This document shows, piece by piece, positions 27,401-34,556 of a stretch of DNA of 64,000 nt. The position numbers and the translations under genes were made by a program. Source of the stretch: Burkholderiales bacterium (GTDB lineage: Bacteria > Pseudomonadota > Gammaproteobacteria > Burkholderiales > SHXO01). The notes beneath the pieces are model-generated. The model did not search any database, was not told the origin of the DNA, and worked only from the letters and a program-made list of their open reading frames with translations. The stretch spans positions 124,001 to 188,000 of the forward strand of contig JADZGB010000009.1 of the NCBI GenBank assembly GCA_020854105.1, given 5' to 3'. Positions within the stretch are counted from its first letter, which is position 1; the number at the start of each line of letters is the position of its first letter.

Positions 27401-27620
27401 CAAGGGACTCGACGCCGACGACCTGGCGGAGGAGTTCTATCAGGGCCTGATGCGCTGCTACCTCGCGCAGCAGCGACCGGCCGAGGGCATGCAGGTGTTC
27501 CGCCGCCTGCGACAGACCCTGTCGGTGCTGCTCGGGCTGTCGCCTTCGCCGCGCAGCCAGAGCCTGTCGGCGGACTTGCAGCGCGTTGGCCAGGCAGCTT
27601 CGGCGCAGATCCGCACGTGA
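24405..27620 (+). CDS. STAND ATPase transcriptional regulator with C-terminal BTAD domain (MalT/AfsR-like)
   Basis: 1071-aa signal-integrating regulator. The N-terminus KLSRPRLHGAAARERLYRRL is MalT-like. Walker A GPPGAGKTT is at 42-50 and a Walker B (VVVLDNYQEV) near 130. TPR-like helices fill the middle. From ~819 an OmpR-type winged helix (PIEVLALGDFRIMRDGVPV, NALGVTVSRLRKLLG) is followed by a bacterial transcriptional activation domain with TPRs to the end. So the DNA-binding part is C-terminal and not the LuxR helix of true MalT. A GTG at 24396 is an alternative start. It is flanked by two secreted-protein genes sharing a promoter motif, its likely targets. Confidence 0.9.
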   Translation: MPLRSKPVAKLSRPRLHGAAARERLYRRLDDAMTRPGLCVVGPPGAGKTTLVASWLDSREVPGIWYQVDSGDADLSTFFYYLQLGAEPFRRRRQSPLPLLTPEYRGELESFARRFFRELFARLPESAVVVLDNYQEVGPSERFHQLVAEAMSEVPPGNLLAVISRHDPPDSYARLKANSAVTMLDWDDLRLTMEETRALSGTRSSDPAQLERLHALCGGWAAGLTLLLERGNAGQLLPPDDVTHLDNVFRFFAAQILDQLDGDMRRFLLQTSCLPRVPVGIARALTGNDRAGTILDELYRRHLFVHRRPGVEATYQYHALFQTFLCRRAADEMPVAQRLVLERRAAMLLEKAEQVEDAFALYRQASAWAQAASLALREAPVLLAQGRARTVKEWIAALPVPVRAADPWFDYWQGQADLAEDQALARVLFERAADGFQVRGDALGVALSVCGVIDSIYFEWSDFSPMSQCVDRLQRLIDGGRLPGRPEVELKVQSSLLIAMLYGTPGHRALTHCVEKVGSLLSADLDMNLRVGSATSLMTYSSLALDGPRGRAVKSIVRPLLVDRRITPLNQLWWLVRSAWFDFRIEGQDHDALALLDAAEALIEAHDLSGLRSARMLIASYRNDILMTRGSWQQARSVRQAVSQIENAERPVHAYLVTIMELKRAVSAGDSREMKRLAPIAHETAHRSGMPYVQMQAALFHAITRAVEGDLAETGELCDVVARMTHGTCFTWFQTEAGFLKAVAAMRGGQEELLPELMPAAFGTARVRGHTFPERGYAGFVDLCARALEAGIESEYVESVIRRFRLPAPDQLVPFWPWPIEVLALGDFRIMRDGVPVEYGARAPAKVLALLKALIALGGQNVPYAALIDALWSDEEGDAASNALGVTVSRLRKLLGCADAILVADERISLNLQRCWVDAFALERLVERFPDNGDDAAARRFIDRVLALYRGQFLPADTGQRWSMQMRMRLRDRFVRFVERAGARLEAAGDMDGAIDCYRKGLDADDLAEEFYQGLMRCYLAQQRPAEGMQVFRRLRQTLSVLLGLSPSPRSQSLSADLQRVGQAASAQIRT

Positions 27621-27686
27621 GCCGGATGCAGGCGTTCAGCCGGACCGGCGGCGCGATGCAGTGCCCGGGGCGGTTATCATCGTCGC

Positions 27687-28364
27687 ATGCTTCGCATCCG
27701 CAATCTCTCCAAGAGCTATCAGGGCGCACGCGTGCGGGCCGTCCTGAGGAACGTCGAACTCGATCTCGCGGCCGGAGACTACGTGTCCATCATGGGCGAG
27801 TCCGGTTCCGGGAAATCCACGCTGCTCAATCTGATCGCCGGCCTCGACGTGCCGGATGAAGGAGAGATCGCGGTCGATGGCGTGGCGCTGGGCGGGCTGT
27901 CCGACGATGCGCTGACGCGATTGCGGCGCGAGCGGATGGGATTCGTGTTCCAGGCCTTCCACGTCCTGCCGTACCTGAGCGTGGTGCAGAACGTCGCGTT
28001 GCCGCTGAATCTGCTCGGCGCGCAGGCGCATACGGCGACGCGGCGCGCACGCGCGATGCTCGACGCAGTGGGCCTGGGCGAGCGTGTCTCCAGCGCACCG
28101 CGCGAACTTTCCGGCGGCGAACTGCAGCGGGTGGCCATCGCCCGCGCGCTGGTGCACGAGCCGGCGCTGGTGCTGGCGGACGAACCGACCGGCAATCTCG
28201 ATCCGGACAGCGCCGATCAGGTGCTCGCGCTCCTGCGCGAGCAGATCAAGGGGCGCAGGTCAGCCGGGATCCTGGTGACGCACTCCCGGCATGCGGCGCA
28301 GTCCACGGATCACGTCCTCGTGCTCGGCCCAGAAGGTCTCGGGCGGCCCGACTCGACCCGGTAG
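27687..28364 (+). CDS. ABC transporter ATP-binding protein (LolD/MacB-type)
   Basis: 225-aa ATPase that pairs with FtsX-type permeases. Walker A GESGSGKST (37-45), Q-loop (FVFQAFHVLPYLSVVQNV), signature LSGGELQRVAIARAL, Walker B LVLADEPTGNLDP and the switch His (VTHSRH) are all intact. Its closest context class is the ATPase that normally sits directly before an FtsX-family permease and a CrtC-like protein; here those genes are 12 kb downstream (40601-44211). No permease is next to it. The start has no strong ribosome-binding site. Confidence 0.92.
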   Translation: MLRIRNLSKSYQGARVRAVLRNVELDLAAGDYVSIMGESGSGKSTLLNLIAGLDVPDEGEIAVDGVALGGLSDDALTRLRRERMGFVFQAFHVLPYLSVVQNVALPLNLLGAQAHTATRRARAMLDAVGLGERVSSAPRELSGGELQRVAIARALVHEPALVLADEPTGNLDPDSADQVLALLREQIKGRRSAGILVTHSRHAAQSTDHVLVLGPEGLGRPDSTR

Positions 28365-28450
28365 CGTGCCATGGCCGCATACGATGCCGGCATGAGCGAT
28401 CAGTGGATCGCGTCCGCATACTCGTTCGCCTGCTCGTTCGTACACGATCC

Positions 28451-28470
28451 GTAAGTGTCGGCGCGCTAGC
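28451..28470 (+). promoter_or_regulatory. promoter motif GTAA-N7-CGCGCTAGC upstream of secreted protein B
   Basis: GTAA (28451-28454), seven bases, CGCGCTAGC (28462-28470), 76 bp before the start codon at 28547. It matches the motif at 23564-23583 in both sequence and spacing. TAGCAT inside it may serve as -10. Confidence 0.5.
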
Positions 28471-28546
28471 ATCGTGCTCGGAACGTCAGCGTCGGCGCAC
28501 TCGCGCGGTTGCGTCTCGTTCCCTCTCGACTGCTCAGGGGGTTTCC

Positions 28547-29014
28547 ATGGACATCGTTCGAAGCGCCTGCTGCACGATCCTCGCTGTCTGGCTCGCATTG
28601 CCATTCGCCGGCTGGGCGGGAAACTGCTCCGGCACCAACTTCAATTCCACCACGCACTGGGAGGAAGTGGAGATCGGGAAGGGCTCGAAAGTCGCGACGC
28701 ACCGTCACACCAGCACGATCAGAAGCGACGACACGAGCGCGCCCTACCACATGGCCTCGGGCGAGTGTGTAGGCGCGTACCTGATCGGCGCGGATGGTCG
28801 CATGCAGGGGAGCGGCTCCTGTGCGCGCGCCGACAAGGACGGTGACGTGCTGTACGAAGAATGGGTGATGCCCTCCGGTACCGCGCTCGAGGGCACCTGG
28901 AGGATCGTCGGCGGCACCGGGAAGTTCGCCAAGGCAACGGGCAATGCACGATGGGAGGCTTCGCTGCTCGGACCGAAATCCGCCGCGGTGCGGTGGAGCG
29001 GCCAGTGCGACTGA
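28547..29014 (+). CDS. secreted beta-barrel-like protein B (unknown function)
   Basis: 155 aa with a signal peptide (ACCTILAVWLALPFAGWA/G). The mature part is beta-rich, with ASGECVGAYLIGADGRMQGSG in pieces and a C-terminal VGGTGKFAKATGNARWE, the same GGTGxFAxxxG motif as protein A at 23629. Cysteines at NCSG, GECVG, GSCAR and GQCD suggest two disulfides. The ATG at 28547 is set by the signal peptide and follows CAGGGGG. Together with protein A and the STAND-BTAD regulator it looks like a small secreted-protein regulon. No known activity is assigned. Confidence 0.75.
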   Translation: MDIVRSACCTILAVWLALPFAGWAGNCSGTNFNSTTHWEEVEIGKGSKVATHRHTSTIRSDDTSAPYHMASGECVGAYLIGADGRMQGSGSCARADKDGDVLYEEWVMPSGTALEGTWRIVGGTGKFAKATGNARWEASLLGPKSAAVRWSGQCD

Positions 29015-29087
29015 AACCCGGCTCGTGAGTTCAGCGCTCGCCAGGTATCCGGCCACTGATCGGCCGGGGACTGCGCCGGGGATGCCG

Positions 29088-29162
29088 GCCGGGAGCAGAC
29101 CGTTCGGGAACAGGCCGGCCGGGAACAGGCCGACCGGGAACTGATCGGCTGGGAGCGAGCGG
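29088..29162 (+). repeat. 15-bp tandem repeat, about five units
   Basis: Five units with a 15-bp period around the consensus GCCGGGAACAGGCCG (units at 29088, 29103, 29118, 29133, 29148), the outer ones diverged. It lies between the convergent secreted-protein and ppk2 genes. The period is a multiple of three, but no convincing gene covers it. Confidence 0.75.
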
Positions 29163-29176
29163 CGGCGTGCGCCGCC
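29161..29176. terminator. GC-rich hairpin between convergent genes
   Basis: GGCGGC-GTGC-GCCGCC is a perfect 6-bp stem between secreted protein B and ppk2. It lacks a T-tract on either strand; a bidirectional terminator role is only suggested by position. Confidence 0.35.
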
Positions 29177-29216
29177 GTTCCCGGCCGTTCACGCAGAACC
29201 GGCCAGTCGTCTGCCA

Positions 29217-30395
29217 TCACAGCAGTGCCGTCACCCGCTTCTCGCCGCGCTCGTACACCACGTGTGCGCGCCCCACGAGCAGCGGATCGAGCGGGGCGAT
29301 CGCGTCGATGTCCTTGTTCGCGTACGGCAGCCGGTGCAGCACGTAGCGCATCGCGTTGAGGCGTGCGCGCTTCTTGCAGTCGGACTTGATCACCGTCCAC
29401 GGCGCGTCCGCCGTGTCGGTGTAGAAGAACATCGCCTCCTTGGCCTTGGTGTAGTCCTCCCACTTGTCCAGCGAGGCCATGTCGATGGGGGAGAGCTTCC
29501 ACTGCTTGAGCGGATGCGCCTCGCGTTCCTTGAAGCGCCGCCGCTGCTCGTTGCGACTCACCGAGAACCAGAACTTGATGAGATGCACATCGCTGCGCAC
29601 GAGGTTGCGTTCGAACTCCGGCGCCTGACGCATGAACTCGTTGTATTCGTCCGGCGTGCAGAACCCCATCACGCGCTCGACGCCGGAGCGGTTGTACCAG
29701 GAGCGGTCGAACAGGGCGATCTCGCCCGCGGTGGGCAGGTGCTGGACATAGCGCTGGAAGTACCACTGGCCGCGCTCGACCTCGCTCGGCTTCTCCAGCG
29801 CCACCACGCGCGCGCCGCGAGGATTGAGGTGCTCCATGAAGCGCTTGATCGTGCCGCCCTTGCCTGCCGCGTCGCGCCCCTCGAACAGGATCACGACCTT
29901 CTGCCCGCTGTTCTTGACCCAGGCCTGCAGCTTGAGCAGTTCGACCTGAAGCCGGTACTTCTGCTTCTCGTAGTTGCGGCGGGAGAGCAGATGCTTGTAC
30001 GGGTAGCCGCCCTCGCGCCAGTCGGATGCCAGCTCTTCGTCGGGATCGCGCCGCGGCACGATGCCGGTGGGCGACTCCACCAGCGCCTTGCGCAGCATGG
30101 CGGCGTCGTCCGGAGATGCGCCGGCCATGATCGCGCCGAGCGAATCCGCCAGTCCGTTCACGTCGCCGGTCCGGGCATGGGCGACGATGTCCCGTACCGC
30201 GTTGATCTTGGCATTCTGGGCCGCTGCCACCGCCTCGGACACCACATGGCGCTCGATGCCCTCCGCGGTATCGGCCGGTGCCACGTCGCCCGCATCGGTC
30301 TTGCGCGCACCGCGCCTGCGCACCAGGGGCGTGGCTGGTGCCCGCGCGCGGTTGCGCCGGGTGCGGGCTGGTCTGTTCGAGTTGTCGGATGCCAT
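29217..30395 (-). CDS. ppk2: polyphosphate kinase 2 (PPK2) with a long N-terminal extension
   Basis: Uses polyphosphate to phosphorylate nucleotides, usually GDP or ADP (or AMP in some classes). Walker A FEGRDAAGKGGT lies at 171-182, and the lid/Walker B region DRSWYNRSGVERVMGFCTP is intact. The catalytic domain (residues ~125-392) starts at the typical YPYKHLLSRRNYEKQKYRLQ. The first ~120 residues are an Arg/Ala-rich extension with an helical part (SEAVAAAQNAKINAV). The start at 30395 (MASDNSNRPARTRR) follows GGAGAGATC-like sequence. A TTGA-N6-TCAA box upstream suggests oxygen control. It is convergent with secreted protein B. Confidence 0.94.
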   Translation of the reverse strand: MASDNSNRPARTRRNRARAPATPLVRRRGARKTDAGDVAPADTAEGIERHVVSEAVAAAQNAKINAVRDIVAHARTGDVNGLADSLGAIMAGASPDDAAMLRKALVESPTGIVPRRDPDEELASDWREGGYPYKHLLSRRNYEKQKYRLQVELLKLQAWVKNSGQKVVILFEGRDAAGKGGTIKRFMEHLNPRGARVVALEKPSEVERGQWYFQRYVQHLPTAGEIALFDRSWYNRSGVERVMGFCTPDEYNEFMRQAPEFERNLVRSDVHLIKFWFSVSRNEQRRRFKEREAHPLKQWKLSPIDMASLDKWEDYTKAKEAMFFYTDTADAPWTVIKSDCKKRARLNAMRYVLHRLPYANKDIDAIAPLDPLLVGRAHVVYERGEKRVTALL

Positions 30396-30715
30396 GCGGA
30401 TCTCCCTGGAGGGGCGGCGGTGCGCCAAAACGTTCATGTTCGGCCCTGGGGCAGGGGGCAATTTGAAGTAGATCAAGTCGCCCGCAATCTCCCTGTCATT
30501 CCATGGCGATGCGGGGCCGTCCCCGCTCCGTCGCCCCCGGCTCATCGGCCCATCGGTGCAGTGCGCCGGCCGGTTGTCGAAACCCCGTCCCGCCCATGCC
30601 GCGGCACTCGGGCAGGGTCGCGTGCGCTGCGCGGGCGTGCCCGCTACACTGCACGCCGGCTTTCACGCCGGCAGCGCGTGCCCGCTTCGCAGCGCCGTCT
30701 GACAACAAGAAATCC
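30396..30715. other. intergenic control region between ppk2 and hsdM
   Basis: A 320-bp gap between divergent genes. It holds the Anr/FNR-like box (30463-30476) toward ppk2 and, toward hsdM, a GC-rich stretch with the palindrome GCCGGC-TTTCAC-GCCGGC (about 30657-30674). No gene is recognised, and no obvious sigma70 promoter for hsdM stands out. Confidence 0.5.
30463..30476 (-). promoter_or_regulatory. putative Anr/FNR box upstream of ppk2
   Basis: TTGAAGTAGATCAA matches the FNR/Anr consensus TTGAT-N4-ATCAA at nine of ten defined positions. Its centre is about 74 bp upstream of the ppk2 start codon, a plausible activator position, and it is far from hsdM (about 245 bp). Confidence 0.45.
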
Positions 30716-33130
30716 ATGGCCCTCAAGAAATCCCAGCTCTACGGCAAGCTCTGGCAGTCCTGCGACGAACTGCGCGGCGGCATGGATGCCAGCCAGTACA
30801 AGGACTACGTGCTGACGCTGCTGTTCGTCAAGTACGTGTCCGACAAGTACGCCGCCGACCCGCAGGCGCTGATCGACGTACCGCCCGGCGCCCGCTTTGC
30901 CGACATGGTGGCCGCCAAGGGCGACAAGGAGATCGGCGACCGCATCAACATCATCATCGGCAGGCTGGCCGAGGCCAACGACAGCCTGCAGGGCGCCATC
31001 AACGTCGCCGACTTCAACGATGAAGACAAGCTCGGCAAGGGCCGCGAGATGGTGGACCGCCTCTCCAGACTGGTGGCCATCTTCGAAGGCCTGGACTTCG
31101 GCCGCAACCGCGCCGAAGGCGACGACCTGCTGGGCGACGCCTACGAATACCTGATGCGGCACTTCGCCACCGAATCGGGCAAAAGCAAGGGTCAGTTCTA
31201 CACGCCGGCCGAGGTCTCGCGGGTGATGGCGCAGCTCGTCGGGCTGGACCGCGCCAGCTCGGCCATGCAGACGATCTACGACCCCACCTGCGGTTCGGGC
31301 TCGCTGCTGCTGAAGGCGCACGATCTGGCCAGGAGCCGCACCGGACACGACCTGACGATCTACGGGCAGGAGATGGACAACGCCACCTCGGCGCTGGCGC
31401 GCATGAACATGGTGCTGCACGACTGCCCGACGGCCGAGATCTGGCCAGCCAACTCGCTGTCCAGCCCGCACTTCAAGGACGAGCGCAACCCGCTGCGGCT
31501 CAAGGCCTTCGACTACGTGCTGGCCAATCCGCCCTTCTCGCAGAAGAACTGGACCAGCGGGCTCGATCCGGCCAACGACTTGTACGGCCGCTTCGGCCTG
31601 AAGGAGCACGACTGGGGCGTGCCGCCGCCGAAAAACGGCGATTACGCCTTCCTGCTGCACATCCTGACGAGCCTCAAGAGCAGCGGCCGCGGCGCGGTGA
31701 TCCTGCCGCACGGCGTGGTCTTTCGCGGCGGCGCCGAAGGCGCCATCCGCAAGAAGCTGGTGCAGCAGGGCGTGATCCTGGCGCTGGTGGGCCTGCCGGC
31801 CAACCTCTTCTACGGCACCGGCATTCCGGCGTGCATCGTCGTGCTGGACAAGGCGGGCAGCGCGGGGCGGCGCGGCATCTTCATGATCGACGCGAGCCGC
31901 GGCTTCATCAAGGACGGCAACAAGAACCGGCTGCGTGCGCAGGACATGCACCGCATCGTCGACACCTTCGGCCGCCAGCTCGAGCAGCCGCGCTACGCGC
32001 GCATGGTCCCGGTGGCGGAAATCCAGGCCAACGACTTCAACCTGAACCTGCCGCGCTACATCGACGCGAGCGAGCCCGAGGACCAGCAGGACATCGAGGC
32101 TCACCTGAAGGGCGGCATCCCCGACCGCGATCTGGACGCGCTGGCTGCCTACTGGCAGGTGCTGCCCGGTGTCCGCGCGCAACTCTTCGAATCCGCCGGC
32201 CGCCCCGGCTACAGCCGGCTGCTGGTGGAGCCCGAGCAGGTGAAGGCCACGATCTTCGGGCACCCGGAGTTCAGCGCCTTCCGGCAGCAGGTGCAGGCGC
32301 GCTTCGAGGCCTGGCGCGCGGCGCAGCGCCCTGGGCTCGTCGCCCTCGAGCCCGGCGACTCACCCAAGCAGTTCATCGAGACCTTGTCCGAGGCCTTGCT
32401 CGCGGCCTTCCAGGGCGCGCCACTCGTCGACCCCTACGACGTCTACCAGCGGCTGATGGACTACTGGGACGAGACGATGAACGACGATGCCTGGTTCATC
32501 GCGCTGGATGGCTGGCAGGCGCTGGCCGACGGCAAGCCGAACGTCGACCTGATCCCCGAGCACCTGGTGATCGCGCGCTATTTCGCGACAGACCAGGCGC
32601 AGGTGGATGCACTGGAAGCCGAGCGCGATGCGGTGACGCTGGAGCTGGAGGAACTGATCGAGGAGCACGGCGCCAGCAATGGTGACGACAGCGGGCCGCT
32701 GGACGAGGCCAGGAACGACAAGGGCAAGGTCACGGCCAAGGCCGTGAAGGAGCGCCTGCGCGAGATTCGCGGTGAAGAGGACGCCGACGACGAGCGCGTG
32801 GTGCTGGAGAGACTGCAGGCGTTGTTCGACAAGGAGACGGCGGCGGGCAAGAAGCTGAAGGAAGCGCAGAAGGCGCTGGGCGCCAAGGTGATGGTGAAGT
32901 ACGGGCAGCTAACAGGCGATGAGGTCAAGGCGCTTGTCGTCGACGACAAGTGGCTGGCATCCGTAGCTTCGGCTGTAGCCGGCGAGCAAGATCGCGTAAG
33001 TCAGTTGCTGTCGCGGCGCTGCCGCGAACTTGCTGACCGCTACGGGGCTCCTTTGCCCGATCTGACCGGCGCGGTGGATGCGCTGTCTGCCAAGGTACAC
33101 GCGCATCTGGCGAGGATGGTGCATCCGTGA
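30716..33130 (+). CDS. hsdM: Type I restriction-modification methyltransferase subunit HsdM, long form
   Basis: N6-adenine methyltransferase subunit of a Type I complex (M2S). The N-terminal HsdM_N helical domain (LYGKLWQSCDELRGGMDASQ) precedes the SAM-binding domain with motif I DPTCGSGSLL (~189) and catalytic NPPF (~271). At 804 aa it is about 300 longer than EcoKI HsdM; the extra C-terminal part from ~540 contains a charged coiled coil (DALEAERDAVTLELEELIEE). The start at 30716 (MALKKSQLYGK) matches homologues; upstream in-frame sequence is low-quality. It overlaps hsdS by 4 bp. Confidence 0.95.
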   Translation: MALKKSQLYGKLWQSCDELRGGMDASQYKDYVLTLLFVKYVSDKYAADPQALIDVPPGARFADMVAAKGDKEIGDRINIIIGRLAEANDSLQGAINVADFNDEDKLGKGREMVDRLSRLVAIFEGLDFGRNRAEGDDLLGDAYEYLMRHFATESGKSKGQFYTPAEVSRVMAQLVGLDRASSAMQTIYDPTCGSGSLLLKAHDLARSRTGHDLTIYGQEMDNATSALARMNMVLHDCPTAEIWPANSLSSPHFKDERNPLRLKAFDYVLANPPFSQKNWTSGLDPANDLYGRFGLKEHDWGVPPPKNGDYAFLLHILTSLKSSGRGAVILPHGVVFRGGAEGAIRKKLVQQGVILALVGLPANLFYGTGIPACIVVLDKAGSAGRRGIFMIDASRGFIKDGNKNRLRAQDMHRIVDTFGRQLEQPRYARMVPVAEIQANDFNLNLPRYIDASEPEDQQDIEAHLKGGIPDRDLDALAAYWQVLPGVRAQLFESAGRPGYSRLLVEPEQVKATIFGHPEFSAFRQQVQARFEAWRAAQRPGLVALEPGDSPKQFIETLSEALLAAFQGAPLVDPYDVYQRLMDYWDETMNDDAWFIALDGWQALADGKPNVDLIPEHLVIARYFATDQAQVDALEAERDAVTLELEELIEEHGASNGDDSGPLDEARNDKGKVTAKAVKERLREIRGEEDADDERVVLERLQALFDKETAAGKKLKEAQKALGAKVMVKYGQLTGDEVKALVVDDKWLASVASAVAGEQDRVSQLLSRRCRELADRYGAPLPDLTGAVDALSAKVHAHLARMVHP

Positions 33131-34374
33131 GTCAGCTACTGACCGACGGCGCCGGGCGAGAGGGATCAGATCCCACGTGGCCGACTCGGCCGCTACGCAA
33201 GATCAGCGCGTTCATCTCTAAGGGCTCGACGCCGACGACATACGGGTTCAGGTGGGAGCGATCTGGGGTTCTGTTTCTTCGCAGCGAATGTGTCTCGGAG
33301 CGTGGCCTCGATCTCACTCAGTCCATGTTCATCTCCGAAGAGGCGCACGCTGCGCTACGACGGAGTGAAGCCACCGAAGGCGACATCCTGATCACGATCA
33401 CTGGAAATGTTGGCCGTGTCGTCCGACTCAGGGGTGTTGATAGGGCGAACATGAACCAGCACATTGCACGCATCCGCGTCACAGCGTCGGATGCGGAACC
33501 TGAGTTTGTGTTCCAGGTGCTGGCGCAGCCGGCTATGCGACGCTACTTCTCGTCCATCACGACCGGACAGGCTTACCCGCAGATCAGTCTGGTTCAGGTT
33601 CGCGACGCGGAGATTCCGTTCCCGCCGCTCGAAGAACAGCGAGCCGTCGCCGAAGCGCTCGGCGACGTTGACGCCCTGCTTGCCAAGCTCGACCAACTGA
33701 TCGCCAAGAAGCGCGACCTCAAGCAGGCCGCGATGCAGCAGTTGTTGACGGGGCGCCTTCGGCTTCAGAGCTTCACAGGGCAGTGGGAAGACCGGAACCT
33801 CGCAAGTTTGGGCTCGCTGCTGAAGGGGCGAGGCGTTACTCGTGATCAGGCCAAATCGGGCTCCATAGCCTGCATTCGATACGGCGAGATCTACACCACG
33901 CATCACGACATCGTGCGCGGCATCACCTCCTGGATTTCGCCCCCAGTTGCGGCGACGGCCACGAAGCTCAAGTGTGGGGACATCCTGTTTGCCGGCTCGG
34001 GTGAGACCAAGGAGGAGATCGGCAAGTGCGTTGCGTTCATCGACGACTTCGAAGCCTACGCTGGAGGCGACATCGTCATCCTGCGGCCTCGCGGCGTGGA
34101 CTCACGCTTTCTGGGATATGCGTTGAACACCCCCGAGGTGAATCGGCAGAAGGCGAACTTCGGGCAAGGCGATGCGGTGGTGCACATCAGTGCCGCCGCT
34201 CTCGGCAGAGTCACGGTTCGACTGCCGCCGCTGGACGAGCAGGTGGCCATTGGGAAGGTTCTTGCCGACATGGACATCGAATTGGCTACGCTCGAAGCCC
34301 GCCGCGACAAGACCCGCCAGCTCAAGCAGGGCATGATGCAGGCGCTGCTGACGGGCCGGATCCGGCTGGTGTGA
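33127..34374 (+). CDS. hsdS: Type I restriction-modification specificity subunit HsdS
   Basis: 415-aa DNA-recognition subunit with two target recognition domains (about residues 18-165 and 215-365). Each ends in the conserved spacer helix: FPPLEEQRAVAEALGDVDAL then KKRDLKQAAMQQLLTGRLRL, and LPPLDEQVAIGKVLADMD then RQLKQGMMQALLTGRIRLV. The two half-sites therefore make a bipartite recognition sequence, not predictable here. GTG start overlapping the hsdM stop (GTGA) couples translation. TRD-coding parts are less GC-rich than hsdM, typical of exchange of specificity domains. Confidence 0.95.
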   Translation: MSQLLTDGAGREGSDPTWPTRPLRKISAFISKGSTPTTYGFRWERSGVLFLRSECVSERGLDLTQSMFISEEAHAALRRSEATEGDILITITGNVGRVVRLRGVDRANMNQHIARIRVTASDAEPEFVFQVLAQPAMRRYFSSITTGQAYPQISLVQVRDAEIPFPPLEEQRAVAEALGDVDALLAKLDQLIAKKRDLKQAAMQQLLTGRLRLQSFTGQWEDRNLASLGSLLKGRGVTRDQAKSGSIACIRYGEIYTTHHDIVRGITSWISPPVAATATKLKCGDILFAGSGETKEEIGKCVAFIDDFEAYAGGDIVILRPRGVDSRFLGYALNTPEVNRQKANFGQGDAVVHISAAALGRVTVRLPPLDEQVAIGKVLADMDIELATLEARRDKTRQLKQGMMQALLTGRIRLV

Positions 34375-34414
34375 CCGGCCGCCAGGTTCGGTCCGGCCGG
34401 GCCAGCGTCCGGAT

Positions 34415-34436
34415 GTATACGGTCTGAACCGTATAC
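34415..34436. promoter_or_regulatory. perfect 9-bp inverted repeat, putative operator between hsdS and the ATPase gene
   Basis: GTATACGGT-CTGA-ACCGTATAC is a perfect dyad with a 4-bp spacer, 41 bp after the hsdS stop. It lacks a T-tract and has AT-rich arms with a GTATAC core, which fits a dimeric repressor site better than a terminator. No repressor gene is adjacent. Confidence 0.5.
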
Positions 34437-34501
34437 GCCCGCATAAGTGGCTATAGCCCGCGCTCACCCCAACCGCCCGGCAGGCATTGTCCCAGCACTT
34501 A

Positions 34502-34556
34502 TTGACTTTTATCTCTGTTCAGATAAATTATTACTTCTCCGATATTTAGAGATAAA
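34502..34556 (+). promoter_or_regulatory. AT-rich sigma70-type promoter with nested dyads for the ATPase gene
   Basis: TTGACT (34502-34507), 16-bp spacer, TAAATT (34524-34529). Two dyads overlap it: TTATCT/AGATAA (34509-34514 and 34521-34526) and TTTATCTCT/AGAGATAAA (34508-34516 and 34548-34556). AGAG at 34548 can also serve as ribosome-binding site for the GTG at 34557. The block is strikingly AT-rich for this genome, which suggests regulated, separate transcription of the downstream genes. Confidence 0.55.

Noticed and set aside
29088..29162. Protein-coding pentapeptide repeat on either strand
   Set aside because: The 15-bp repeat gives open frames (for example GNRPA or CSRPA units) but there is no start site with a ribosome-binding site and it lies between convergent genes.
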